Positions 41,972 to 50,527 of a stretch of 64,000 bases of DNA are shown here, piece after piece. The stretch is taken from contig CAYQQJ010000010.1 in assembly GCA_964419935.1 (NCBI GenBank), positions 1 to 64,000 on the forward strand, read 5' to 3'. The DNA comes from CAYQQJ01 sp964419935. GTDB lineage: Bacteria; Pseudomonadota; Gammaproteobacteria; Pseudomonadales; Cellvibrionaceae. A model generated the notes under the pieces. The model was not told the DNA's origin and ran no database searches. It saw only the letters and a program-made list of their open reading frames with translations. Both the position numbers and the translations under genes were made by a program. How positions within the stretch are numbered: position 1 is the stretch's first letter; each line of letters starts with the position of its first letter.

Positions 41972-44683
41972 ATGGGGAAATCATTAGTTATTGTGGAATC
42001 GCCAGCCAAGGCGAAGACAATCAACAAATATCTTGGTAATGACTACATCGTCAAGTCCAGCATCGGCCATATCCGGGACCTGCCCACCAGCGGTTCTGCC
42101 AAGTCGAGCGTTGACGCCAAGGCCCGCGCGAAACAGGCAGCCATTACCCGCAAGATGTCACCCGAAGAGAAGGCTCTGCACAAGGCCCGCAAAGGGCGGG
42201 AGCAACTGGTCAAGCGGATGGGGGTGGACCCGGACAACAACTGGAAGGCCCACTACGAAATTCTGCCCGGCAAAGAGAAAGTAGTGGATGAGCTGCGCAG
42301 ACTGGCGGAAACCGCCGAGACTATTTATCTAGCAACGGACCTTGACCGCGAAGGGGAGGCCATTGCCTGGCACCTTCAACAGGCCATTGGCGGACCCGAT
42401 GAGCGCTACCGCCGGGTCGTTTTTAACGAAATTACCAAATCGGCGATTCAGAAAGCATTCCAACAGCCGGGTCGATTGGATATTGATCGCGTACACGCAC
42501 AGCAGGCGCGCCGGTTTCTTGATCGGGTGGTTGGCTACATGGTGTCGCCACTGCTCTGGGAAAAGGTCGCTCGTGGTCTTTCTGCCGGACGAGTGCAGTC
42601 GGTTGCAGTGCGATTGATCTCGGACCGGGAAAGCGAAATCCGCGCGTTCATCCCTGAAGAATACTGGAATGTGTTTGCTGAACTGGATACCCAGGCGGCA
42701 GAACGGGCGAAGTACGAAGTCAAGAAGTTCCGTGGCGAAGCCTTCAAACCCGTCACCGGAGACCAGGCTCACGCAGCGGTTGACGCACTGCAGCAGCAGA
42801 ATTACAGAGTCAAAACCCGGGAAGATAAACCCACCCAGACCAAACCCAACGCGCCGTTCATTACCTCGACGTTGCAGCAGGCTGCCAGTACTCGTTTGGG
42901 CTTTGGTGTGAAGAAAACCATGATGATGGCCCAGCGTCTGTACGAGGCCGGCTACATCACGTACATGCGAACCGACTCGACCAACCTCAGCGCGGACGCT
43001 GTGGAAAGCTGCCGTAACTATATTGTCAGCGAGTATGGCAAACCTTATCTTCCGGAGTCGCCGAACGTTTATTCCAGTAAGGAGGGGGCTCAGGAAGCCC
43101 ACGAAGCGATTCGTCCATCCGAAGTGACTCGCAAGCCGACGCAATTGACGGGTATGGAGCGCGACGCAGAGCGTTTGTATACATTGATCTGGCAGCAGTT
43201 TGTTGCCTGTCAGATGACACCAGCGCAGTTCACCAGCACATCCGTCACCGTTGAATCCGGCGATTACGAGTTGCGCGCCCGTGGCCGCGTGATTCGCTTC
43301 GACGGTTTTACCCGCGTTATGCCGATAGTGGCCAAGAAGGATGACGACGGTATTCTGCCGGATGTCAAAGTCGGTGAGACGCTGAATTTGCATCAGCTGT
43401 TGCCATCCCAACACTTTACCAAGCCACCGGCGCGTTATACCGAGGCGAGCCTGGTAAAAGAGCTGGAAAAGCGCGGTATCGGGCGCCCATCCACTTATGC
43501 ATCCATCATTTCCACAATTCAGGATCGTGGCTACGTCCACGTGGAAAACCGCCGTTTCTACGCCGAAAAAATGGGTGATATTGTTACCGATCGATTGGTG
43601 GAGAGCTTCAACGAGCTGATGGATTATGGCTTCACCGCCAACATGGAACATGCGCTGGACGCTATCGCGCAAGGGGACAAGGACTGGCTGCAACTGCTGA
43701 ACGAGTTTTACAGCGATTTCTCCCGCCAACTTGCCAAAGCCCACCAGGCTGAAGCGGGTATGCGGGCCAATGAGCCGACGGAAACCGATATCAAATGCAG
43801 CAACTGCGGCCGCAATATGCAAATTCGCACTGGCAGCACCGGCGTGTTTCTCGGTTGTTCCGGCTATGCACTGCCGCCGAAGGAGCGCTGCAAGAACACC
43901 ATGAACCTGGTGCCCGGTGAAGAAGCGGTCAGTGCCGATGATGATGAAGATGCCGAATCGCGCCGACTGCGCGAGAAGCGGCGTTGCACACTCTGCAATG
44001 CGGCCATGGACAGCTACCTTCTGGACGAGAAACGCAAATTGCACATTTGCGGCAATAATCCCGATTGCCCCGGTTACGAAATCGAAGCGGGCACTTTCAA
44101 GATCAAGGGTTACGATGGTCCGATTATCGAATGCGACAAATGCGGCAGCGACATGCAGCTGAAAACCGGCCGTTTCGGTAAATATTTCGGCTGTACCAAT
44201 GACAACTGCACCAACACTCGCAAGCTGCTGCGCAGCGGCGAGGCGGCGCCACCGAAGATGGACCCGGTGGATATGCCCGAACTGCAATGCGACAAAGTGG
44301 ATGATCATTATGTATTGCGAGACGGCGCGGCGGGTTTGTTTCTCGCAGCCAGCCAGTTTCCCAAGAATAGGGAAACTCGAGCGCCACTGGTGCGGGAAAT
44401 CCTGCCTCACAAGGACCAAATCGACCCAAAATACGCTTATCTGATGCAGGCGCCGGTCGAAGACCCCAATGGTGTGCCGGCCATGATTCGTTTTAGTCGC
44501 AAGACTCAAGAGCAGTATGTACAGTCTGAAGTGGACGGCAAACCCACAGGTTGGAAAGCCTTTTATCGCAACAATCGCTGGGTGAGCGAGGAAGGGCCCG
44601 CGAAGAAGGCCCCCGCTAAGGCAAAAGCCAAACCCAAGGCAAAAGCCAAGGCAAAGCCCAAGCCCAAAACCAAACAGAGGTAA
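41972..44683 (+). CDS. topA: DNA topoisomerase I
   Basis: Type IA topoisomerase that relaxes negative supercoils. 903 aa: Toprim domain (LVIVESPAKAKTINKYLG; DLDREGEAIAWHL), then the gate domains with catalytic Tyr331 in YITYMRTDST. Three C-terminal four-Cys zinc-ribbon modules follow (CSNCGRN...; CTLCNAAM...; CDKCGSDM...), then a further C-terminal domain and a Lys/Ala/Pro-rich tail that may hold DNA or RNA polymerase. The ATG at 41972 (AGAAGGG just upstream) gives the family N-terminus MGKSLVIVES; the frame is open 19 codons further up but without support. A 726-codon open frame on the opposite strand is a shadow of this gene. Confidence 0.97.
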   Translation: MGKSLVIVESPAKAKTINKYLGNDYIVKSSIGHIRDLPTSGSAKSSVDAKARAKQAAITRKMSPEEKALHKARKGREQLVKRMGVDPDNNWKAHYEILPGKEKVVDELRRLAETAETIYLATDLDREGEAIAWHLQQAIGGPDERYRRVVFNEITKSAIQKAFQQPGRLDIDRVHAQQARRFLDRVVGYMVSPLLWEKVARGLSAGRVQSVAVRLISDRESEIRAFIPEEYWNVFAELDTQAAERAKYEVKKFRGEAFKPVTGDQAHAAVDALQQQNYRVKTREDKPTQTKPNAPFITSTLQQAASTRLGFGVKKTMMMAQRLYEAGYITYMRTDSTNLSADAVESCRNYIVSEYGKPYLPESPNVYSSKEGAQEAHEAIRPSEVTRKPTQLTGMERDAERLYTLIWQQFVACQMTPAQFTSTSVTVESGDYELRARGRVIRFDGFTRVMPIVAKKDDDGILPDVKVGETLNLHQLLPSQHFTKPPARYTEASLVKELEKRGIGRPSTYASIISTIQDRGYVHVENRRFYAEKMGDIVTDRLVESFNELMDYGFTANMEHALDAIAQGDKDWLQLLNEFYSDFSRQLAKAHQAEAGMRANEPTETDIKCSNCGRNMQIRTGSTGVFLGCSGYALPPKERCKNTMNLVPGEEAVSADDDEDAESRRLREKRRCTLCNAAMDSYLLDEKRKLHICGNNPDCPGYEIEAGTFKIKGYDGPIIECDKCGSDMQLKTGRFGKYFGCTNDNCTNTRKLLRSGEAAPPKMDPVDMPELQCDKVDDHYVLRDGAAGLFLAASQFPKNRETRAPLVREILPHKDQIDPKYAYLMQAPVEDPNGVPAMIRFSRKTQEQYVQSEVDGKPTGWKAFYRNNRWVSEEGPAKKAPAKAKAKPKAKAKAKPKPKTKQR

Positions 44684-44701
44684 CGTGTCGCGTCTGCATC
44701 A

Positions 44702-44736
44702 CATGACTGGCCAGCGAGCAATGTTCGCCAGTCATG
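44702..44736 (+). terminator. Perfect 10-bp stem-loop after topA
   Basis: CATGACTGGC (44702-44711) and GCCAGTCATG (44727-44736) are exact inverted repeats around a 15-nt loop, 18 nt past the topA stop. No T tract follows, so it may be an mRNA-end or processing structure rather than an intrinsic terminator. Confidence 0.45.
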
Positions 44737-44827
44737 CTGGTGCGAGCGTCGGCAAGCCGGCCCGGTTGAGCGTTGGATGTGTTGCCGGTCTTGCTGTATT
44801 CAAGTACGCCCCCAAGCAGGTCCAAAG

Positions 44828-45364
44828 ATGACCCCCGAGATCACCAACCAGCAACTCGCATTTGCTCGCATACAGACCCAGGCCGGCGCCAGTGCAAAGT
44901 CGCCGGTGGTAAGGCTTGCTCATTGCCAGGCGGCTATTTTGCAACTGGTGATGGCTCTTGAAAGCTACCTGGTGGAGTTGGAGCAACTGGCGAAATTAAA
45001 ATGTCCCATCCGGCCGGTTCACGGCATGTTCAAACATATACAGCACGAGTTTGAGGCGCAGGGCTATGCCAGCGCGGAGCTGGACGAGTGGGTCGATCTT
45101 GAACAGGATGCGGCTTCCTGGCTGAGCATTCTGCTGCGCTGGCGGGAAAACGTACGGGACCTCAAGGTGGCGGGTGCGCCGTCGGTGCTTGGCGAAACGT
45201 CCCTCACCGAACAAGCAGTTTCCGCTGATGGCTTGATCAGGGTCGTTGATGTTGGCGGAAGTTCCGATGTCATGCCTGCGGTGGATGCCAGTCTATTGCA
45301 AACCATGGTCACTTCAGTCAGCTCACTGATTGAGCGACAACGCAGCAACAATCTGGAATATTAG
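44828..45364 (+). CDS. DUF6586 family protein
   Basis: 178 aa, soluble, mostly helical. The N-terminal half (QLAFARIQTQAGA; ILQLVMALESYLVELEQLA) and the middle part (LDEWVDLEQDAASWLSILL) fit the DUF6586 proteins found next to topA in Pseudomonas and relatives. Function unknown. The ATG at 44828 is preceded by AGG; the open frame extends 17 codons further up into a Cys-rich segment that is not typical. 144 bp after topA, same strand. Confidence 0.75.
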   Translation: MTPEITNQQLAFARIQTQAGASAKSPVVRLAHCQAAILQLVMALESYLVELEQLAKLKCPIRPVHGMFKHIQHEFEAQGYASAELDEWVDLEQDAASWLSILLRWRENVRDLKVAGAPSVLGETSLTEQAVSADGLIRVVDVGGSSDVMPAVDASLLQTMVTSVSSLIERQRSNNLEY

Positions 45365-45528
45365 TGTCTGGTTGAAACGGCACAACGGGCGGCGCAGAGC
45401 CTGCGGGCCAAGTTACTGAGTCGGTGTTATACTGCCGCGCGGTTCCAGCAGCACCTTTGTGCGACGCGGCCGACAAGTGTTCGAATAAGTAATGGGTGAG
45501 AAAGAAATTGGCTTGGAGTTCAGATCAG

Positions 45529-45777
45529 ATGGCATCGCTATACGAAATCGTCGAGTTACCCAATGGTGAAATTGCGCTGCAGCGGGCCGATGACTCTGGC
45601 GAGAGACACGGGGAGCCGCTGGTATCCATACGATTTTCCGAAGAATCCCTTTATTTCCTCAATGATGCCAAGTTCGACGTCGCCAAGGCAATGATCGAAG
45701 CAGGCCTTGAGGTGGCCAGTGATATTGAAGAGGAAGATCCAGAAGCCCTCGCGGACTTCCACGACATTATTCATTGA
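45529..45777 (+). CDS. Small conserved protein next to the lexA-sulA unit
   Basis: 82 aa: MASLYEIVELPNGEIALQRA, then EPLVSIRFSEESLYFL and a helical stretch VAKAMIEAGLEVASD with an acidic C-terminus. Proteins like this are found at the same place (between topA and sulA) in Pseudomonas; no function is known. The ATG at 45529 has GGAG 10 nt upstream; a GTG at 45496 would add 11 residues and is less likely. Convergent with sulA (69-bp gap). Confidence 0.75.
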   Translation: MASLYEIVELPNGEIALQRADDSGERHGEPLVSIRFSEESLYFLNDAKFDVAKAMIEAGLEVASDIEEEDPEALADFHDIIH

Positions 45778-45846
45778 TTGGCAAGTTCGTACGCCTGTTG
45801 AACCTCCTTCTTCCACCAGCCGAGCTGGTCTACTTCACCTTGCTTG

Positions 45847-46284
45847 CTACCGATAGCGAATCAATAAACCCTGAGTGTTGCCTTGCCAAGCCGCTTGCTC
45901 CAGGCTGGTCAGCGCCTTGTCGCTGAGTTTGCCCGGGCTCGCAACAACGGCTTCGCTGTTGCCCTGTGCCAGTGCCTGCCAAAGAACCCAGAGGGTTTCC
46001 TCTTCATCGCGCGTGTGAATCAGGCGCACCTTGCTCAGATCAAAATCATAGTCCTTGAGCATTTGCCGGGAAATACCTTTGGGCGCAATCCAGGAAAACC
46101 AGCGGTTCCGGGTCTGTCGGCTCAAATGTGCGAGCATGGGCAGAACCATGGCCAGCTGAATTGGGCTTTCCTGAGACGCACTTTCCTCGCTCAGGCTGCC
46201 CTGTGTCTGATTCTCGCGGGGGAGTACGACTTCGGTGACGCCGGCGTGGGTGTTGGCGTGGCTATGCTGCAGGTTGTAATGCAT
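45847..46284 (-). CDS. sulA: SOS cell-division inhibitor SulA-like
   Basis: 145 aa. Binds FtsZ and stops septum formation during DNA damage, if it behaves like its family. The recognisable region is ITEVVLP-like VTEVVLPRENQ, then MVLPMLAHLSRQTRNRWFSW-IAPKG and the C-terminal LWVLWQALAQGNSEAVVASP. Second gene of the lexA-sulA unit: its ATG begins 1 nt after the lexA stop, with GAGGA inside the end of lexA as ribosome-binding site. It therefore comes under the LexA boxes at 46922-46956. The same gene order is known from Pseudomonas. Confidence 0.85.
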   Translation of the reverse strand: MHYNLQHSHANTHAGVTEVVLPRENQTQGSLSEESASQESPIQLAMVLPMLAHLSRQTRNRWFSWIAPKGISRQMLKDYDFDLSKVRLIHTRDEEETLWVLWQALAQGNSEAVVASPGKLSDKALTSLEQAAWQGNTQGLLIRYR

Positions 46285-46285
46285 A

Positions 46286-46891
46286 TCAGGATCCTCGACG
46301 AATAACGCCTACACTCAATCCCTCGATGGCAAAATTCCTGTCTCTCAAATCCACTTTGATGACCTCAAAATCCGGGTTTTCCGGCCAAAGCTCGATAAGG
46401 GCGCGATTGCCCTCACGTTTGAAACGTTTGACCGTCACTTCGTCTTCAATTCGCGCAACAACAATTTCGCCGTTATGAACCTGGGTGGTGCGATGTACCG
46501 CCAGCAGGTCACCGTCGAGAATACCGGCATCACGCATACTCATGCCATTGACGCGCAGCAGGTAATCGGCGGTCGGGCTGAAAAAGTGATGGGGCATCTC
46601 GCAGTAATCCTCGATGTGTTCTTCGGCCAGAATGGGGCTGCCCGCGGCGACGCGACCGACGATCGGGATTCCCGATTGAACTTCCGGTAAGCGAATACCC
46701 CGCGAAGCACCGGCCACCATTTCAATGGCGCCTTTGCGGGCCAGCGCCTTCAAATGTTCTTCAGCGGCATTGGCTGATTTGAAGCCAAGGATCTTGGCGA
46801 TTTCGGCCCGGGTGGGCGGATACCCGGTATCCTCGATGTGTTGTTTTATCAGTTCCAGGACTTGCTGCTGGCGCGGAGTGAGTTTGATCAT
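46286..46891 (-). CDS. lexA: SOS repressor LexA
   Basis: Represses the SOS regulon and cuts itself when RecA filaments form. 201 aa: N-terminal winged helix (LTPRQQQVLELI; GYPPTRAEIAKILGF), self-cleavage site Ala83-Gly84 in VAAGSP, catalytic Ser118 (NGMSMRD) and Lys155 (TVKRF), and the S24 dimerisation fold. All residues needed for activity are present. It controls itself and sulA through the two sites upstream. Confidence 0.98.
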   Translation of the reverse strand: MIKLTPRQQQVLELIKQHIEDTGYPPTRAEIAKILGFKSANAAEEHLKALARKGAIEMVAGASRGIRLPEVQSGIPIVGRVAAGSPILAEEHIEDYCEMPHHFFSPTADYLLRVNGMSMRDAGILDGDLLAVHRTTQVHNGEIVVARIEDEVTVKRFKREGNRALIELWPENPDFEVIKVDLRDRNFAIEGLSVGVIRRGS

Positions 46892-46921
46892 CCTGCTGGC
46901 CTCTTGCCGTGTGTTGGTTGT

Positions 46922-46937
46922 CTGTTTTTATATACAG
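46922..46937. promoter_or_regulatory. LexA box 1
   Basis: CTGT-TTTTATAT-ACAG is a perfect match to CTGT-N8-ACAG. It covers about +2 to +17 of the lexA transcript predicted from the promoter at 46946-46973. Confidence 0.9.
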
Positions 46938-46940
46938 TAG

Positions 46941-46956
46941 GTGTGATTATATACAG
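46941..46956. promoter_or_regulatory. LexA box 2
   Basis: GTGT-GATTATAT-ACAG matches CTGT-N8-ACAG except for the first base. It overlaps the -10 element and lies 19 bp (nearly two helical turns) from box 1, centre to centre. Confidence 0.8.
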
Positions 46957-46973
46957 TAAAAGGAACTGTGCAA
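46946..46973 (-). promoter_or_regulatory. lexA-sulA promoter
   Basis: On the minus strand: TTGCAC (46973-46968), 16-nt spacer, TATAAT (46951-46946). The -10 is perfect and lies inside LexA box 2, as expected of an autoregulated promoter. Confidence 0.75.
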
Positions 46974-47174
46974 GCGGTTTGTGCAGTGTGCGGGAGTGGC
47001 GGGTTAGTGTCCGGGATGGCCGGTTCAGGCGCGGAGCTGGAGGAGGGAAGGTGTTTCTTCTGCGGATGTCGGCGAATGCCGCGGCTTTTACGGCTGCTTC
47101 AGCCACCGTGAGTTTGCCGGTGCCGTGGGCTGTATAGGCATTCAGTGGCTGGTGGTTAGCGCATAGCGCTGCGG

Positions 47175-47501
47175 TCAGAGCCAGGGATAGAAGTCATCGA
47201 ACTCCTGGAACCGCTCGGGTTCCATGGTCTCAAGGGGATTGCCGCTACTGTACAGATGGCTGTCATCGTCGCTGGCGAAGTCTTCGCCACTCAAGCCATA
47301 GGCGGGGCCGTAATCTTCAGGTGGTTCAGCCGCTACCAGCGGCAGTTGTTCCCAACCGTCCAGCTCGTACTCATCAATGGAACCGTCGAGGTACTGTATT
47401 TCGACTGTTCCTGCCTGATCATCGATAGCCACCACTTCAAAGAGCTGGGATTCGGTCAGGTCCTGGTACCAGGAGCCTATCAGCGGATACTGTGAAGCCA
47501 C
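47175..47501 (-). CDS. DUF6763 family protein
   Basis: 108 aa, acidic, soluble. The N-terminal part (YPLIGSWYQDLTESQLFEVV, then VEIQYLDGSIDEYELDGW) looks like a small SH3-like beta barrel; the rest is disordered and rich in Asp, Glu and Ser. This fits the DUF6763 family of unknown function. GTG start at 47501 with GGGAGG 7 nt upstream. Divergent from psrA. The 283-bp stretch between it and lexA holds only the lexA control region. Confidence 0.75.
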   Translation of the reverse strand: MASQYPLIGSWYQDLTESQLFEVVAIDDQAGTVEIQYLDGSIDEYELDGWEQLPLVAAEPPEDYGPAYGLSGEDFASDDDSHLYSSGNPLETMEPERFQEFDDFYPWL

Positions 47502-47525
47502 GGTAAGACCTCCCTTTTTGAAACG

Positions 47526-47540
47526 ATTGATGTCATCAAT
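47526..47540. promoter_or_regulatory. 15-bp dyad in the DUF6763/psrA gap
   Basis: ATTGATG-T-CATCAAT is a perfect palindrome 25 nt upstream of the DUF6763 start, operator-like in size. The rest of the 47502-47823 gap shows no clear PsrA-type site (GAAAC-N4-GTTTC) and no small gene. Confidence 0.35.
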
Positions 47541-47823
47541 TGCGCGAATGGCTGCAACGCGCCACTTTGTTCAAACTATCATGACGGTCGCGCATAAGCA
47601 TTACCTTCGAGCGCTGTACGCGCGGTTCAACGGGTGGAATCGGCAAAAGAAAACGTGTTAAATAGCGCGACTAATCGATTGAATAACCGAAGGTTTGTCG
47701 CGCCTTGTTGGTTCGGCTGATGGTATTTGTTTATGACAGCACCCCATGACAGAGTTAAATGGTCTAAGAGTGCCGGCGTTAGGGCCAACCTGTGTCCGGG
47801 TGTGAATAGCAGAGGCAAAGTGA

Positions 47824-48492
47824 ATGAAAGGCGGTAGTCAGAGTGAGGCGACGGGGCAGACAGATACGGCCGAGAAAATTCTTCGGGCGGCAACGGTGCT
47901 CTTCGCTGAACGGGGGTTCACGGAAACGTCCCTGCGGACCATTACCGGGCTAGCGGACGTCAATCTGGCCGCTGTCAATTATCACTTTGGCTCAAAGAAG
48001 GCATTGATCAAAGCGGTTTTTTCCCGCTTTCTGACGCCGTTTGAGGAACATCTCGGCCGGGAGTTGGATTCGCTTGAGGCACAGCTGACGCCGGGCTCGT
48101 CGCCCTCGGCAGAGGCGTTGTTGCGTTGCCTGTTTTCATCCCTGCTGACCGCTGTAGATGAAGTCGATGGTGATCCGCAACGTTTCATGCGCTTGCTGGG
48201 CTTGTCTTACTCCCAGTCCCAGGAGCATTTGCGCCACGCGCTCCTGGCGGATTACGGGCCCTGTTATCAACGGTTTCTCAGGCTGCTGCATGAGGCTTTG
48301 CCTCATCTGAATCCCATCTCGTTCTACTGGCGGCTGTACTTTATGCTGGGTGCGGCGGTATTTACCCTATCCAGTTTTGACTCCATTCGTGCCATACTCA
48401 ACGCCGATTACAATGCCGATACCGATTTGAACGACGCTGTGCATCTGATGGTGCCGGCCCTGAAGGGGATGTTGAATACGCCTGATGAGTAA
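47824..48492 (+). CDS. psrA: TetR-family regulator, PsrA-like
   Basis: 222 aa. The N-terminal TetR helix-turn-helix (ILRAATVLFAERGFTETSLR; VNLAAVNYHFGSKKALIKAV) is nearly the same as in Pseudomonas PsrA, and the C-terminal ligand domain keeps RLLGLSYSQSQEHLR and FYWRLYFMLGAAVFTLS. PsrA binds long-chain fatty acids and controls beta-oxidation genes and, in Pseudomonas, rpoS. No fad operon lies in the window. AGAGG stands 9 nt before the ATG. Its stop overlaps the nagZ start by 8 bp, which couples the two as in Pseudomonas. Confidence 0.85.
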   Translation: MKGGSQSEATGQTDTAEKILRAATVLFAERGFTETSLRTITGLADVNLAAVNYHFGSKKALIKAVFSRFLTPFEEHLGRELDSLEAQLTPGSSPSAEALLRCLFSSLLTAVDEVDGDPQRFMRLLGLSYSQSQEHLRHALLADYGPCYQRFLRLLHEALPHLNPISFYWRLYFMLGAAVFTLSSFDSIRAILNADYNADTDLNDAVHLMVPALKGMLNTPDE

Positions 48493-49504
48493 TGAACTCG
48501 GTCCAGTGGTGCTGGATATCAAAGGTCTGACGCTGGAAAATGCCGAGGCCGACGTATTGCTCAACCCAGTGGTCGGAGGCTTGATTCTCTTCGCCCGGAA
48601 TTACCAGAATATTGAACAGCTCGCTGCGCTCACAAGCGGGGTTCGCGCTCTGCGGCCAGATATGGTGATCGCTGTGGACCAGGAGGGTGGCCGGGTGCAG
48701 CGCTTTCGGGAGGGTTTTACCCGAATTCCGCCCATGCAGGCCCTGGGACGATTGTGCCAACAGCAGCCGGAAGAAGGGCGACAGCTGGCGCAGGACTGTG
48801 GCTGGCTGATGGCGGCGGAACTGCGCAGCCTGGATATCGATATCAGTTTTGCACCAGTACTTGATCTTGATGATCAATTCAGTCAGGTTATCGGGGACCG
48901 GTCTTTTTCGCCGAATCCCGAAATTGTTATTGATGCGGCCCGGGCATTCATTGCCGGTATGCGCGAAGCCGGTATGGCGGCGACGGGGAAACATTTCCCG
49001 GGACACGGCAGTGTCCGCGCGGACAGCCATTTGGAACTGCCGGTGGATAACCGCCGTTTGGACGACGTCAAGAAGCTTGACCTGCTTCCATTCAGGGCGC
49101 TGGCGAAAGAGCTTGATGGCATGATGCCAGCCCATGTTCTGTTTCCGAGTGTTGATTCACAACCAGTCGGTTTTTCCAGCTATTGGTTGCGGCAGGTATT
49201 GCGGAGCGACTTGGGCTTTGACGGTGTGATCTTCAGCGACGATCTATCCATGGCAGGCGCGGCATCGGCCGGTGGTTATGTCGAGCGTGCGAAACAGGCG
49301 ATGGGCGCAGGATGTGATGCGGTCTTGATCTGCAATAATCCGCGGGAGGCTTGCCGCGTAGTCAGCCACCTGGAGGGCGCAAAGCAGCCGCAGTCGCTCC
49401 GCCTGGCCCGAATGCGCTCACAGGCACCGGCGCTGAGCTTTACTGAGCTTGCAGCCACTGAGCGCCGACGCACAACGCAGGAACGCCTGGGTCGGCTCCT
49501 ATAA
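48485..49504 (+). CDS. nagZ: Beta-N-acetylhexosaminidase NagZ
   Basis: Removes GlcNAc from GlcNAc-anhydroMurNAc-peptides in cytosolic peptidoglycan recycling. 339 aa GH3 enzyme without signal peptide: AVDQEGGRVQRF near residue 64, the GH3 motif KHFPGHGSVRADSH (169-182) with the His that acts as acid/base, and the nucleophile Asp in FSDDLSMAGA (near 252). In many bacteria its product links wall damage to ampC induction. Starts inside the end of psrA. Confidence 0.95.
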   Translation: MSNELGPVVLDIKGLTLENAEADVLLNPVVGGLILFARNYQNIEQLAALTSGVRALRPDMVIAVDQEGGRVQRFREGFTRIPPMQALGRLCQQQPEEGRQLAQDCGWLMAAELRSLDIDISFAPVLDLDDQFSQVIGDRSFSPNPEIVIDAARAFIAGMREAGMAATGKHFPGHGSVRADSHLELPVDNRRLDDVKKLDLLPFRALAKELDGMMPAHVLFPSVDSQPVGFSSYWLRQVLRSDLGFDGVIFSDDLSMAGAASAGGYVERAKQAMGAGCDAVLICNNPREACRVVSHLEGAKQPQSLRLARMRSQAPALSFTELAATERRRTTQERLGRLL

Positions 49505-49639
49505 CAATAAACAGGGGGAATTCGACAGTGAGTATCGAAACACTGGAAACGGAATTGTCCATACAACGGACAAATAATATGTGCGCCTGGCGACAGCGAT
49601 CGGCTCGGTGCGAAGAGGGACAATGGAGGTGCGAAAGCT

Positions 49640-50188
49640 ATGAGCCTGGCAGATGAAGCCGCAAAAATACTCGCAGAAGCTGAACTGCTCTTTAGCGAGG
49701 CCCATGTAAATGACGCAATCTGTACGTTGGCAGAGGTCATAGCCCGCGAAACCCGTGATGAAGATCTGCTGATTCTTTGTGTGATGAATGGCGGGTTGAT
49801 TACGACCGGTATGCTTATGCCGCATTTGCCGAACCTGTTGCGGCTCGACTATGTGCATGCCACACGATATCGCGACCAGATTCACGGGGATAAACTGCAT
49901 TGGATTGCCGAGCCACGCCACAGTTTTGTGGGACAATCGGTACTGGTTGTCGATGATATTTTCGATGAGGGTCAGACCCTCAAAGCCATTTGTGACCATT
50001 GCCAGGCGCGGGGTGCCTCAAAGGTGCGCTCCGCGGTGCTGGTGAACAAATTGCACGACCGAAAAGTCGCCCCGTTTAAACCTGATTTTATCGGGATGAA
50101 TGTGCCCGATCGCTACATCTTTGGCTCCGGCATGGACTACAAAGGCTATCTGCGTAACGTGCCGGGCATTTATGCTCTTGTGCCCTAG
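49640..50188 (+). CDS. Hypoxanthine-guanine phosphoribosyltransferase
   Basis: Purine salvage: base + PRPP to nucleotide + PPi. 182 aa type I PRTase with the PRPP loop VLVVDDIFDEGQT (101-113), an N-terminal region ending in CVMNGG (like the PPi loop of HGPRTs) and a C-terminal hood (VPDRYIFGSGMDYKGYLRNV) for base binding. Base choice cannot be settled by eye, hence no symbol. In Pseudomonas the corresponding slot between nagZ and csiV holds, from memory, a different purine-salvage gene (thioinosine phosphorylase). GGAGGTG lies 9 nt before the ATG. Confidence 0.9.
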   Translation: MSLADEAAKILAEAELLFSEAHVNDAICTLAEVIARETRDEDLLILCVMNGGLITTGMLMPHLPNLLRLDYVHATRYRDQIHGDKLHWIAEPRHSFVGQSVLVVDDIFDEGQTLKAICDHCQARGASKVRSAVLVNKLHDRKVAPFKPDFIGMNVPDRYIFGSGMDYKGYLRNVPGIYALVP

Positions 50189-50527
50189 GGGCTGTGGGCG
50201 GCATTAACCGGGTAATTTTAGTTACGGGTTGGTGCCTCTTCAATTAGCACCTCTTCAATTAGTGCCTCTGCAATTTCAACGCGGGCCACCGACGATGCTG
50301 GACACTGGAGATAAATTGTCTTATCGTCTCCGCGAACTTTTGGTGGTTCTGCTCGGCATTTTCTGATGCTGCAGTCACAAATTGGTTAACACAATAACTA
50401 TAAACTTGTTAGATAAAGCAGCTATCACATTAACTGCCCATATCAGTAATCAGTGTCAGCAATATAACAACCATCACAAACTTTTCTATAACTGAAATTC
50501 ACTATAACTATAAGAGAGGTATTCACT
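50189..50527 (+). other. Leader and promoter region of the cold-shock gene
   Basis: 339 bp before csp. Its left part holds three tandem 15-mers (50232-50276). The right part is AT-rich (CAATAACTATAAACTTG, CACTATAACTATAAGAG) and likely contains the promoter and an untranslated leader, which in cold-shock genes is often thermosensitive. No definite -35/-10 pair is claimed. Confidence 0.4.
50232..50276. repeat. Three tandem 15-nt repeats
   Basis: GTGCCTCTTCAATTA, GCACCTCTTCAATTA and GTGCCTCTGCAATTT follow one another without spacing, with one to three differences. They lie 44 nt after the phosphoribosyltransferase stop. Confidence 0.8.

Noticed and set aside
42329..44509. A 726-codon open frame antisense to topA
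   Set aside because: topA is certain in the other direction, with all motifs. The antisense frame has no recognisable family, no ribosome-binding site and is explained by GC-biased third positions.
46838..47137. Plus-strand reading frame across the lexA promoter
   Set aside because: It runs through the LexA boxes and the lexA start region, and no family is recognisable.
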